In this document: positions 29,206 to 40,561 of the stretch, in pieces
Numbering within the stretch: position 1 is the stretch's first letter
Layout: the number at the start of each line of letters is the position of its first letter
NCBI GenBank assembly: GCA_039583875.1
Contig: CM077147.1
Coordinates: forward strand, 160,288,821 to 160,352,820
Length of the DNA: 64,000 nt
Direction of reading: 5' to 3'
DNA from: Platanthera guangdongensis
Taxonomy: Eukaryota; Streptophyta; Magnoliopsida; Asparagales; Orchidaceae
Made by a program: the position numbers and the translations under genes
Notes under the pieces: model-generated
Told to the model about the DNA's origin: nothing
The model's database searches: none
Seen by the model: the letters and a program-made list of their open reading frames with translations, nothing else

Positions 29206-30680
29206 TGATGGGGTTCCCCCTAAATTTTCTAAGTCAAACCGGAAAGGTTTGGTCCAGGAAACAGGGGCAAACTAACCCAACCAGACGAGCCTCGCGCAGA
29301 AAGCCGCGCACACCTAAAAGGTCTGAAAACATCCAAGAAGAAGGAAAAACCGCGCGCAGTCCCGCCAGAGCACCAGGACAGTGGGAGCGCACGACACGGT
29401 GTTAGTTTTTGTTTTGGACTGACCGCCTATATTAGGAAAGGAAAAAAAAGCAAGTTTTTTTTCTTGTTTAGATTCCCTTGACCAAATGGGAAAGGAAATA
29501 TCAAATTTCCTGTAGATGATATCTCACTATCCCGTGAGAAATAAAGACAAACCTGCAGCCCGCCGGAGAGTGTGGAGGTAACCCGCCTGTGAGGATTTTG
29601 GAGTGACGCCTGTCGGCCTGTGAGAGAAGACCACGGCCCTCTCTCTCCTCTCTCTTTCTCTCTCGCTCGTGCATTCGGAGAGGCCGTCGGCCTTGGGTGT
29701 TGTCGCCGGTCTTGGAGGAGGTAGCCGCCGGCGTTGAGAGAGGGAGTTGCCGTCGGGCTTATTAGAGTTTGTCGCCGGCGTTGCAGTGGACGTTCTTTGG
29801 AGTGGAGAGACGTTGTGTCGACGGCGTGCGTGGGTGAAGTTATCCTCGACGGTGATTTCTCTCCGGTGGTGGCGTTATTCTCCGGTGGTGGCGTTGTTCT
29901 CCGGTTGTGATGCGGTTGAATGTTGGTCTTTGGCGTTGAAGGTTTCGGTGAACCTTGTGCGTCCACGAGGCGGATTGCAGTGCAAATCTCAGATTCTCGC
30001 TGCGGATCGTGCGTGTCCGATGCATCCATTGCGTATCCATCGGACGGTCATTTCTTCACTTGGTTTATTTTTATACTCATTTATATTTATATTGACGAAT
30101 ATATTTATATATTTGTGGTTGTGCCTCGGCGGGTTTTGCCGAGTGCAGATTTGTGTTTCTTGTTTATCTGCAATATTTTATAGCTGTGCCTGTGTGTGTA
30201 CCGGATTTTACAACACGCACCGACGCAGCGTGCTCAACGCGGCCGCACACAGCACGATCGCCGCACACGCGATGGCGATGCACTCCAAATCTTATTTGTT
30301 TGTGTTTATTTGCATTTCTAGTTTTTTATTTGTTTGTGTTTTGAAAAGTTGATTGAGGTGATATTACTCCAAATCTTCCTATTGTTTTGATGTATGTTCG
30401 TGCATGCGCTGGTTGTAGAGAACAATCTAGTCACTAATTGAAGCCTGCACTACTTTTCTCTTATATTTTAATGTTGTTCTTCATGGTTTGATTTTTGTGC
30501 ATCCTCGTGTGTCAAATTTTTAAAGATTGTTAGACACATCAATGATCGATTTATTTTCTATCACCAAACATAGTTGTTGGGTCAGTTTGCTTTTTATACA
30601 CTTGTTCAAATAATTTGTTGCTCACGATCCAAATGAAATAATGTATCAAGAGGCGTTTTTCTGGTCATCTCTACACCCTG
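29206..30680 (+). other. Non-coding stretch with LTR-like content
   Basis: No gene accepted. TGATGGGGTTCCCCC at 29206 resembles the tentative left edge of the copia-A LTR at 15664. TGTTAGTTTTTG at 29400 and TTTTACAACA at 30206-30215 look like LTR ends, but I found no matching target duplication. Bases 29560-30010 are GC-rich with repeated GTCGCCGGCGTTG and TCTCCGGTGGTGGCG. Bases 30050-30680 are AT-rich, like an intron or UTR. Confidence 0.3.
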
Positions 30681-30692
30681 GCTGATCACTTA

Positions 30693-30749
30693 GGCTCTGT
30701 TTGGGAGGACCTATTTTCATCGGTCAAGCGGTTACGGCCACATGAATCC
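30693..30749 (+). mobile_element. Tourist-like MITE copy 1, left half
   Basis: It begins GGCTCTGTTTGGGAGGAC after TTA (30690-30692) and ends where copia-D is inserted. The right half is at 36030-36107. Joined and less the duplicated AATCC, it is about 130 bp with terminal inverted repeats of about 55 bp and target duplication TTA, which fits the PIF/Harbinger (Tourist) superfamily. Confidence 0.85.
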
Positions 30750-30932
30750 TGTTGGAAAGGCCCACTTAAACTAGGCCCATTTGTATAGCATTTATTGTTT
30801 TCTCTCCTCTCTTTAGTCCCACATTGTGTATAGGACTTTCCTCCCTCTTTCTCTCATCTATATATATGTACTCATTCTTTGTATTTGTACCAAGTGGACA
30901 TATATACAAGATTGACTTTCTCCATTTCTACA
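30750..30932 (+). repeat. 5' LTR of copia-D
   Basis: 183 bp, TGTTGGAAAGG to ATTTCTACA, with CTATATATATG near 30858. It differs from the 3' copy at GGC(C/T)CATT and ATTG(A/G)CTTT. Confidence 0.95.
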
Positions 30933-30946
30933 TGGTATCAGAGCCA
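30933..30946 (+). other. Primer-binding site of copia-D
   Basis: TGGTATCAGAGCCA directly follows the 5' LTR and matches initiator tRNA-Met perfectly over the usual 12 bases. Confidence 0.9.
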
Positions 30947-31750
30947 GGTTGCGGTCTCCTGCGGATTCCGAGTTCTATCCGCCCAGCAGCCTGCGGACTC
31001 CTGCGGACTCCTATTCCTATCCGCCCAGCGGCCTGCGGTTTCCGCGGCCTGCGTGTGTGTGTCCGCGCCTCCTAGTCGCATTGCCCCTGCGGCCTGCCTT
31101 GTCCAAACCGCTCCCTCTCATCCCGTGGAACCACTCCTCTTCCCTCCTCTTCTGGTCCTCCTTTATAGCCCTCTCTCTGATCCTGTGGGGTCCACTGCTT
31201 CCCATTGTCCGCTGCGGCCTCTTCTTGTCCGGCGCGACCTCGGCGAACTCGCTCCCTAGCTCCGCGGTCTCCTTCTGTCCGCTGCGAGCTCGGTTTTCGC
31301 CTCCTCTTCTTGCTCTCTTTTGTCCGCCGTGAGCACGGCGGCCTCCTTCTGTCCGCACTTCTCTCCTGCCTGCGGCTGCTCGCCTTCCCCTTTCTCCTGC
31401 CTGCGGCTGCTCACCTTCTGGCAGCCAAGTTCTTTTCCCTGTCCGCCGCGGGCTCGCCTCTCTACGTTTTTTTCGGCTTGCGGACTGGTCCAGCCCGCTG
31501 CGACGTGCCGAGCTTCCCCGGCTTGCCCTCTCTTCTAGGCCCGCTCCAGTCCGCCGCGGTCTGATCCAGCCCGCCTCGGTCTATTCAATCCGCCGCGGCC
31601 TCTCTTAGCCCGCTCCTTGCTGAGCGTGTCTGTACTCAACGCGGCCTCCTCCAGTCCGCCGCGACCTCCTCCAGTCCGCCGCGGCCTCCTCCAGCTCGCC
31701 ACGGCCTCCTCCAGTCCGCTGTCTCTGCCCGCTTCCTCTCCTCCAGGTCG
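30947..31750 (+). repeat. Leader of copia-D with (TCCGCCGCGGCCTCCTCCAG)-type repeats
   Basis: About 800 bases. CCTGCGGACTCC recurs at 30975-31020, and CAGTCCGCCGCG(G/A)CCTCCTC recurs about five times at 31550-31720. No gene. The motif matches the leader repeats of copia-C. Confidence 0.7.
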
Positions 31751-31756
31751 CCCCCT

Positions 31757-34700
31757 ATGTGTACATCTGCGGACTCTGTTGGCACGGCAGTTCCTCCTCC
31801 TGAACGCCCGGCCTCTCTCCAGGAAGTCCGCGACGAGCTTCGGATTACTACAATTTCTCTAACTGGCAAGAAGAACTTTGTGGAATGGGCAAACTCGATT
31901 CGCCGTGTCCTGCAGTCAAAGAGGTTCCTTCATCACTTGACTCAGGCCGTTATCGATAACCCTACTGAGGAATGGTTACGCAATGATGGTCGTGTGCAGA
32001 CTTGACTTCTCAACTCTCTTGATGGCGAATCTTATCACCTAGCCATGTACCATGAGACGGCCAAAGGCATGTGGGACGAGCTCCACACCCTCTACTCTGC
32101 CAAGGATAGTCTCCACCATCTGTATGACATCATCACTGCTCTCCAGGCCCTTGATAGCAGTGGCGCGACCGACCTGACGTCCTTTGTTGCTCAGGCTCGG
32201 TCTCTGGTTGAGGCTTGGATCCACCATCAGCCTCCTACTTTAGATCTTGCTGCTCAACGTACCCAAAAGGAAGCTGTGGGTATCGCCATGATGATGGCCC
32301 GGGTACCGCCTCATCTTCACAGTGTCCGGGCTCACATCCTCTCCTCTACCGTTACACCATCTTTTTCCGATGTGTGCTCGATGCTTCTCAAAGTCTCCCC
32401 GCCTCCGGATGTGCCCGGACTTCCTTCTCCGGCCCTTGTTCAACAGGCACCAGCTCCCTTATTGCCTCTCCCCTTTTCTGCCCGTGGCGGCCGCTCTGAT
32501 TCTCGCGGCCGGGGTCGGGGTGGCCGGTCTAAGCCTAAGTGCTCGTTCTGCGGTAAAGATGGACATCTTGAAGCCACATGCTATCGCAAACATGGGCGGC
32601 CTCCTCGTCCGCAGGCCTTTGCTGCTACTACCGACTATGCTTCCTCTCGTACTGATCTCGACAAGGTTCGTCTTCAGCTCCAGCATCTGCATGGCCTGCT
32701 TAGCCGCCCGCCTGCCTCGGTTGCCTCTGCTGTCTCCATCTCCAATGAAGGTATCGCCTGCCTATCCTCTGGCCCGCGCTGGATCCTTGATTCTGGTGCC
32801 ACTCATCATATCACCTCTGTTAGGCCGCCTCAGTACTTGTCTTCACCTCACCCGAAGTACATTACTGTCGCTAATGGGGCCTCGGTTCCCGTCTCTGGAT
32901 GTGCTGATATTTCCCTCACCTCTTCTCTCATTCTGCGCTCGGCTCTACATGTTCCGGGCTCTTCTTTCAATTTACTATCTGTTGGTCGCCTTACTACTGA
33001 TTCTAATTACTCTGTGACATTTACTTTTTCTTCTTTTCTCATACAGGATCAGCAGACGCGGACTATCATTGGTAGAGGACGCTGCAGAATGAGCTCTATC
33101 TTCTTGACGACTCTCTCATTGTCCTCGCATCTACCTCCTCTTCGGACTGGCATCGCCGTCTGGGACATGCTCCTCTTCCAGTTCTCCGGAAGGCTCTTCC
33201 TGATGTTACTCTTCCTGCTTTTCGCTGCGACACATGTATTTTGGGCAAACAGCCCCGTTCATCGTTCCCTCCTTATTGTACTCGGAGCTCCGCTCCTTTT
33301 ATTTTGGTACACTCCGATATATGGGGTCCGTACAAATTTACTAGTATTTCTGGCTATCGGTATTTTCTTACTTTTATTGATGATTACTCTCGCATGACGT
33401 GGTTATATCTCCTTCGGGATCGCTCTGAACTTCCACGCGTCTTCCGGGCTTTCATACTTGAGACTCGCACTCAGTTATCTGCGCCTATTCGTACTATTCG
33501 TACTGACAATGCACGGGAGTACACCAGTCATACCTTCGCCACTCTCTGCTCTGAGTTCGGCATTCTTCACCAAACCTCGTGTCCGTACACTCCACAACAG
33601 AATGGTGTCGCCGAGCGCAAGAATCGTCACCTTCTTGATGTCGCTCGCTCACTTATGCTTCAAATGCAGGGTCCCAAACCATACTGGAACTACGCGCTCT
33701 CCACGGCTTGCTTTCTCATCAACCGCCTCCCGTCTTCCGTCCTCCAGTATGCTACTCCCTTCAGCCTCCTCTTTCCCACAACTCCGCCTTTTCCCGTTCC
33801 TCCACGGGTGTTTGGGTGTACCTGCTACGTTCACCACCTTGGTCCCTCCACGAACAAGTTGACTCCTCGTGCCACCAAGCATATTTTTGTGGGCTACTCG
33901 CGCACTCAAAAGAGTTATGTATGTTATTCGCCTGCTACCCGCAAGGTTACTGTCTCGGCTGACGTGACTTTCCGTGAAGATATTCCATTCTTCCCTGCTC
34001 TAGATGTCACTCTGAGTCCAGATCCCGTTGTTCGTCCTGTCATTCCTGCTCCTCACTCCTCATCCTCTCCGCCTTCCCTACCTCCTGTCCGTCCACCACC
34101 ACCGGTTATCCGGGTCTATTCTCGTCGCTCTCCTCATCCCGTTGCCCCTCTGCAGTCGACTTCGCCCTCTGGTGCTCTGCTCCCTGCTGCTCCGGCTCCC
34201 GCCTCTACCGCTCATCCGATGGCGAGTTACTTCTCTCTCCATCGCCTCTCTCCCTCTCTTCTTCACTTTGCCACCTCATTATCCTCTGTTTCGGTCCCTG
34301 ACTCTTTGCAGGAGGCGCATCAACATCCTGGCTGGCGGGCTGCCATGGACGAAGAAATGACGGCCCTCTGGGCCAACCAGACCTGGGTCTTGGTTCCCTT
34401 ACCTCCCGGTCAGCACCCTGTTGGGTGTAAATGGGTGTTCGTCATCAAGCATGCTTCGGATAGCACTGTTGCCCGACTGAAGGCCCGTCTTGTGGCCCGT
34501 GGCTTCACCCAACAGGAGGGCCTCGACTATGAGGAAACCTTCTCTCCGGTGGCCAAGCTCAACACTGTCCGCGTTCTTCTCTCCGTCGCGGTACACCGCC
34601 ACTGGCCCCTTCATCAGCTCGATATCAAGAACGCCTTTTTGAATGACGACCTTCAGGAAACCTTCTACATGCGCCAACCGCCCGGGTTTGAGACCACGGG

Positions 34701-35820
34701 GGAGTCTCGGGTATGTCTTCTCAAAAAGTTCATTTATGGTCTCAAACAGTCCCCTCGGGCGTGGTTTGATAAGTTTAGCAAGGTGGTTCGGGACATGAGG
34801 TTCACTCAAAGTTCTGCAGATTTCTCCCTTTTTACCCGACACCGGGCCACTGACACCGTCCTTCTGTTGGTTTATGTTGATGACATCCTTCTCACTGGGG
34901 ATGACTCAAAGGGGATTCAAGAGGTCAAACAACATCTGGGCACTGTTTTTCAGACTAAAGACCTGGGGAAACTTCGCTACTTCCTTGGTCTCGAGATCGC
35001 TCGGCGGCCGGACGGGTTGGTGCTCTCCCAACGAAAGTACTGTCTCGATCTTCTCAAAGATGCTGGTCAGTCTGGTTGCAAGCCAGCTTGTACACCGATG
35101 GAGGCAAATCACAAACTGTGCGCTCATGCTTCGGATGACGATTTGCTGCTTCCGAACCCGGAATACTATCGACGCCTTGTGGGAAAGTTGATCTATCTAA
35201 CAGTCACGAGGCCGGATATATCGTTTGCAGTTGGGGTTGTCAGTCGGTTCATGCATGCCCCCCGGGCTTCTCATCTCCAGGCGGTTGAACGGATTCTCCG
35301 ATACCTTAAGGGAGCTTCGGGTCAAGGGCTGGTTTACAAAACCTCCGACTCTGCTCCCGCATTGGTTGCCTATTCTGATGCCTACTATGCGGGTTCCCTG
35401 GACGATCGAAGGTCAACAAGTGGGTTCTGTACTTATTTTGGTGGTCATCTTATTACATGGAAAAGTAAGAAACAAGCTGTGGTAGCCCGTTCCTCTGCAG
35501 AAGCTGAATACCGATCGATGGCCTCGGTTGTCTCAGAACTCACATGGCTTGAAAGTCTCCTTACTGACCTGGGAGTAAAACTCCCCTCCTCTGCTGTTCT
35601 ATTTTGTGATAGTCAAGCCGCCATACACATCGCAAAGAATCCGGTGTTTCATGAGCGCACAAAACATATCGAAGTTGACTGTCACTTTGTTCGTGAGAAG
35701 GTTCAATTGAAGAAACTTGAGTTGAAGCATGTTCCAGGAACTGATCAAGTTGCCGACATCCTCACAAAGGCCTTATCAAGTACCATGTTCTACCAGTGTT
35801 TGTCCAAGCTGGGTGCATGA
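31757..35820 (+). pseudogene. copia-D gag-pol polyprotein, one stop and one frameshift
   Basis: Same domain order as copia-C: gag (RITTISLTGKKNFVEW), zinc knuckle CSFCGKDGHLEATC, protease WILDSGATHHIT, GAG-pre-integrase (WHRRLGHA), integrase (HSDIWGPY, TDNAREY, NGVAERK), reverse transcriptase (KNAFLNDDLQETFYM, VYVDDILLTG) and RNase H. A TGA at 32003-32005 interrupts gag. A frameshift at about 33080 separates protease from integrase; from there one frame stays open to the stop at 35818-35820. The RNase H box reads YSDAYYAG where copia-C has YSDADYAG. Translation of the last 860 codons is otherwise intact. Confidence 0.93.
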
Positions 35821-35836
35821 CCTATACGCTCCAGCT

Positions 35837-35846
35837 TGCGGGGGAG
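35837..35846 (+). other. Polypurine tract of copia-D
   Basis: TGCGGGGGAG immediately before the 3' LTR. Confidence 0.9.
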
Positions 35847-36029
35847 TGTTGGAAAGGCCCACTTAAACTAGGCTCATTTGTATAGCATTTATTGTTTTCT
35901 CTCCTCTCTTTAGTCCCACATTGTGTATAGGACTTTCCTCCCTCTTTCTCTCATCTATATATATGTACTCATTCTTTGTATTTGTACCAAGTGGACATAT
36001 ATACAAGATTGGCTTTCTCCATTTCTACA
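35847..36029 (+). repeat. 3' LTR of copia-D
   Basis: 183 bp, two differences from 30750-30932. Confidence 0.95.
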
Positions 36030-36107
36030 AATCCGAACTTGATTAAGGTCCAATTCATGCGGTCATAACCGCTTGAGCGGTGAAAATAAGTCCCCCAAAA
36101 CGGAGCC
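36030..36107 (+). mobile_element. Tourist-like MITE copy 1, right half
   Basis: It ends CAAAACGGAGCC and is followed by TTA (36108-36110), the partner of TTA at 30690. Its reverse complement matches the left half at 30693-30749. Confidence 0.85.
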
Positions 36108-36250
36108 TTAGTTTAGACAATTGATTTGTTAGTTTGAGAACGCTTCTAAGATGTCATGTATCCTGTACATATTTTAATATTTGCTTTGCAACCCTAACGC
36201 GATGAGTGCTAAGTTGATGCATAAATCTACGAGATCAGGCGTACACTATA

Positions 36251-36270
36251 CCTGATATCATGATATCAGG
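36251..36270. repeat. Perfect 20-bp palindrome
   Basis: CCTGATATCA is followed directly by TGATATCAGG. There is no neighbouring gene to tie it to. Confidence 0.8.
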
Positions 36271-36509
36271 GGTTGTATGGGTTAAATACATAAGCCAACA
36301 ATATTGCTTACCAAACTATACGTTTGAATTTTTATTCTAGTATTCTTGTTGCTCTATCATTTACATAGTGTTTCATCCCCGGTGCTAATTCGTGTTTTGG
36401 CAGGTTTGCAATTCATCATTCCTATACTTTTGAGCAAATCTGAAGCAGATATATTTAAAAAAAAATTCATGCTGAACTCTCATGTTATTCATTGAAAATC
36501 AACGTATCA

Positions 36510-37470
36510 TTTGAGCTGGGTCAATATTCTTTTTATTTCAACTATATTTCATGTTTTCTATTCTTCATTTTTTTCATTATTTCACGGGCCGCACGACAAA
36601 GTCTAATTGTGAACCTAGGTTCTGCGACGGGGGACTGCTGCTGCTGCACCTGTGAAGGAGCTGCTGGCCGCAGGTCTGGGTTATGGCTAAAATGTGTGAA
36701 AAGTTTGCCAAGGGCACCTGCACCTTTGGAGAGATGTTATTTCGCCCATGGTCCCAATGATCTGCTTCACAAGGGGGCAGCTGCTTGATGAATGAATTAT
36801 CATTGGTTGTAAAACATTCAGCCTGCTTCACAAGGGGGCCGCAACCTGTTTAGTTAAAACATGGTTCACTTGATGTGTTTTTATCCAGGTATTGGTAGTA
36901 GTAGTGGTTGAAAAGTATTCTGCTTGTTTTTGAAATTTGCAGTCAGTTTCTTCCAGGGAACTATTGTGTGGTATATCTGTGGTGGTTATATAGTGTGTTT
37001 TGTAATCTTCTATCTATTATCAATATTATTATTATTATCATCATTTTACTGCTGCTTTTGTGATTGATAATTGCATCTGCCCTTGTTCTCTTTCGGCCAT
37101 TTAACCATAATATGAATATGATGCAATATTATTTGAAGCACATTACTAAAATTCTCATCATTCCAGAGTATGTTCGATTAGGAGATTGCCATTCTTTGCA
37201 TAATAAATTGATTTTTATGTCCATTATTATTAGTTATTATATATACGCCGGCCTCCAAAAGTATGCAAGGCCTCTCAGGCTATTTTCTCTTTTTTATCTT
37301 AACAGTTTATGTTTTATATACTGAGAGCAATTCCTCCTACCATTTTGTTGAATTTTCAAGAGCCATATCCATTCCTTCTTTTTAGCTTGGGGATGTAGGT
37401 TTTAAAAGTCTGTTTTTAAGTATTTTGGTGAAGTCATTTTCTTTTTTTTGTCCTGTTATTCCAGATTATA
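36510..37470 (+). repeat. Segment partly duplicated at 48010-48260
   Basis: Matching blocks are TTTATTTCAACTATATTTCA (36531 and 48027) and TAGGTTTTAAAAG with TTTTTAAGTATTTTGGTGAA (37408 and 48213). The copies differ by large indels; the CCCH relic is present only here. Bases 36791-37540 hold no other gene. Confidence 0.6.
36619..36790 (+). pseudogene. CCCH zinc-finger protein, C-terminal exon relic
   Basis: Two frames together show an Ala-rich stretch (AAAAPVKELLAAGLGYG) and one CCCH finger. The first two Cys (MCEKFAKGTCTFGE, from 36683) are in one frame, and RCYFAHGPNDL (from about 36730) is in the next. The spacing is C-x7-C-x5-C-x3-H, as in the plant CCCH/KH-type proteins whose last finger ends close to the stop. 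A small deletion before the finger and a frameshift inside it kill the gene. A stop follows at 36787-36789, and the sequence after it is AT-rich like a 3' UTR. I see no upstream exons nearby. GCTTCACAAGGGGGC is duplicated at 36763 and 36823. Confidence 0.6.
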
Positions 37471-37542
37471 TTGGTGCATTTAACGGAGAAATATGATGAA
37501 GGGAGGAAACAACTGTTATGCAGTTAATGAAATTTCCTCTTA

Positions 37543-37672
37543 GGCTCTGTTTGAGGGGACTTATTTTCACCGGTCAAGTGGTTTCGACTGCATGAATCAG
37601 GCCTTAATTAAGGTCCGGTTCATGCGGGCGTAACCGCTTGACCGGTGAAAATAAGTCCTCCCAAACAGAGCC
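37543..37672 (+). mobile_element. Tourist-like MITE copy 2 (intact, 130 bp)
   Basis: GGCTCTGTTTGAGGGGAC to CCAAACAGAGCC, flanked by TTA at 37540-37542 and 37673-37675. The terminal inverted repeats extend about 55 bases and include ACTTATTTTCACCGGTCAAG. It has no coding capacity. Confidence 0.92.
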
Positions 37673-37759
37673 TTAATCTTTCATCTTCTCCTTTCCCCTT
37701 CTGTTCTCTGCTGCCAGCAATGGCTTCCTCTGTTCTGCTTGTCCGATAGTTCCACACAT

Positions 37760-40550
37760 CTCACAAGTTTATCCGCAAATGGCGTGTCTAATGTCTATAC
37801 AAGGTGAAGCGTGCTGGTTCTTGTTGCACACAACTAAAACTCCTCTAGAAAAGGGTCCTTTAGATTCAATACAATTATTGCCACAGAAATTTCAATCTTT
37901 GCTCTCACAATATCACATGCTCTTTCAAGAGCCACTTGCATTATCACCCCACAGAGCTTTGGACCATTCTATTCCCCTAATCCCTAATTCATCCCCAACT
38001 AAATGTTAAACCTTTTTGGTATCTTCAATTGCAAAAAAATGAAATCAAAAAACTATTAAAGAATTGTTACAATTAGGTTACAATTCTTTTTGGTATTTTG
38101 CGTCGATTATATGGCTTTAAATAAAATTTTCGTTAAAGACCGATTCCATATTCTGACAATTCATGAATTACTTGACGAGCTTTTCTTAGCAAGTCTTTTC
38201 CAAATTAGATTTACGTGCTGAATATCATCAGATAAGAATGACGGAACACGACATTCACAAAATGGATTTTCATACGCATCACAGACATTATGAATTTACC
38301 GTTATGTTATTTGGTTTAATTAATGTTCCGTCAACTTTTCAAGCTGTAATGAATTCTATTTTCAACCTTATTTATGTAAATTTATTGTGGTTTTTTTGAC
38401 GACATCCTAATATATAACATTAATGAGGAAGATCATTTTTTTCACCTCACTATAGTCTTTGAATTACTTCAAAAACATCAAATTTTTGCCAAAATTTCAA
38501 AATGCATTTTTCTTACCAATACCGTCGAATTTTTAGGTCACAGAATTGCTAATGGTACGATCTATGCAACGAACACCAATATATCTGCAATACTTAATTT
38601 TCCTCAACATAAAACACAAAAGGATATTAGAGGTTTCTTAGGTTTAGCAGGATACTATCAAAAATTTATCAAAATTTTCTCTATACTCGCAGCCCCGGTA
38701 GCGGATTTATTAAAATCTTCGTCATATTTTTGGGATGAATTGGCACATAAAACATTTTATACGCTCAAGAAATTATTAATCGAAATGTCCATATTAACAT
38801 TACCAAATTTTTCAAAGTCTTTTTGTATCGAGACTGATGCTTCAGGTACTGAAATTGGCGCAATTTTGCTCCAAAACTCCAAACCCATTGCATATTATAG
38901 CCGCAAACTTACTAAATTGATGCAATGTAAATCAACATGCGTTAGAGAGTTATACGCGGTCACATCCGCGGTAGCCAAATGGAGGCATTATCTCCTTGGA
39001 TATCATTTTATTATTTTCACGGAACACAAAAGTTTACACAATTTATTAACACAAGACTTGCACACACCGTATCAACAGATATTCTTGTCAAAATTACTTT
39101 GGTATGATTATTTAATACAATATAAACCTGTGATTCATAATAGGGTAGCCGATTCCCTCTCTAGATATCCGGACATGAGTTCGAATCCAGCTAGTTTGCA
39201 AAATCTAATGGCTGTCACTTCTTCCTTGTTAGATGTGTTAATCCACGTTTATAAAAACGATGCTTTTACACAAAAATTATTATCAGAATTACCCAATAAA
39301 ACTACCTATCCTGAATGGGAAAAACATGGAGAGTACTTATACTTCAAACATCGTTTATACATCCCGGAAAATTTGCTAATTAGAACGTTAATAATTACAG
39401 AAGCGCATAATACATGTTTTGGGGAACATTCAGGCATACGCGGCACCATGCACAAGATTCAACAACAATTTCATTTTTTCATTTTAAAAACAGCGGTAAC
39501 CAAATTTATTAAAGAATGTACAATTTGTCAACAAGCTAAGCCCACAAATCATTCATCGTTTGAATTATTACAACCCTTACCTACGCCAACAAAATTATGG
39601 TCCAACATTACAATGGACTCTATAACTCATTTGCCAATTTCTAATACGTTCGCCATCATTTTAGTAGTTGTGGATCGCTTTTCACGGGATGCACATTTTG
39701 CACCCATGAAACCGGCATTAACAGGGCCTCTAGAGGCTGCGGTTGTTTGGGACAACATAGGAAAATTACATGGAATACCTGAAACAATAATTTCTGACCG
39801 CGACCCAATTTTTAAGTAATTTTTGGAAAGATCTCTTTAAAATACAAGGGACTGAGCTGAAGTATAGTTCAGCATATCACCCTCAGACAGATGGTTTAAC
39901 AGAACGGGTGAGTTGTTCCTTAGAACAATATTTACGGCTTTTACATTCAAACATCCAAATAAATGGTCTTATTACTTAAGTTTAGAAAAATATCACTACA
40001 ATACATCATTTAATTCAGCGGCTGTCATGACCCCTTTTGAGGTTATATTCGGTCACACACCTCCTGGTTTACTCTCTTATTGTGCATGTACCACGAAATT
40101 AGAAGCAGTAGAGACTACAATGCGAGAACGTGATGAGCTTATTCAAAATTTACGAGATAATTTACACAAGTCGCAACAGCGAATGAAGATGCAAGCTGAT
40201 AAATAACACATGGATACGCAATTTCAAAAAGACGACTGGGTTCTACTACGACTACACCCATAGTAGCAAACATCCATTAAACGACCAGCTACGCGCAAAC
40301 TCTCCCTGAAATTTTATGGCCCATTAACGAATCGGGGAAACAACCTACAAACTTAAACTTCCTGTAGAGTCTAAGATTCATCCGGTGTTCCACATATCGC
40401 TGCTCAAGCCATACTATGGGTCTACTTATACACCAGCTACAGTGCTACCAGACAAAAGTTATAACAACATTCCAGTCCATAGACCACGACGTGCGCACAA
40501 GCTTTTGAGGAATTGAAGAATCGTTTGACCACGACGCCTATTCTGTGCTC
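37760..40550 (+). pseudogene. Chromovirus-type Ty3/gypsy pol remnant (+ strand)
   Basis: RT pieces lie in several frames: KPFWYLQLQKNEI near 38010, [18 protein letters not shown] near 38210 and [14 protein letters not shown] near 38310. RNase H and integrase sit in one open frame of 359 codons at 38740-39819 (IETDASGTEIGAILLQ, the finger H...CTICQQAKP, and ITMDSITHLP). The integrase C-terminal part follows at 39913-40206. Many stops occur in RT, and there is no gag or LTR. At about 40500 the reading jumps to FEELKNRLTTTPIL, a phrase normally found at the start of RNase H, so the end is scrambled. It is the same family as the - strand element at 41826-47677. Confidence 0.85.
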
Positions 40551-40561
40551 ATTATGTTGTC

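Larger units (their letters stand above)
30750..36029 (+). mobile_element. copia-D: full-length young Ty1/copia element, target duplication AATCC
   Basis: The LTRs, 183 bp each (30750-30932 and 35847-36029), differ at two bases. AATCC flanks the element at 30745-30749 and 36030-36034. It has the same family architecture as copia-C: adjacent tRNA-Met primer site, repeat-rich leader, and the same polypurine tract. It is inserted in a MITE. Pol has one stop and one frameshift. Confidence 0.96.

Noticed and set aside
29400..30215. Solo LTR TGTTAGTTTT to TTTTACAACA
   Set aside because: Flanking bases (CACGG and CGCAC) do not match.
29747..30352. 201-aa + strand ORF
   Set aside because: No domain, GC-rich repeats at its start and AT-rich hydrophobic tail; more likely LTR or UTR sequence.
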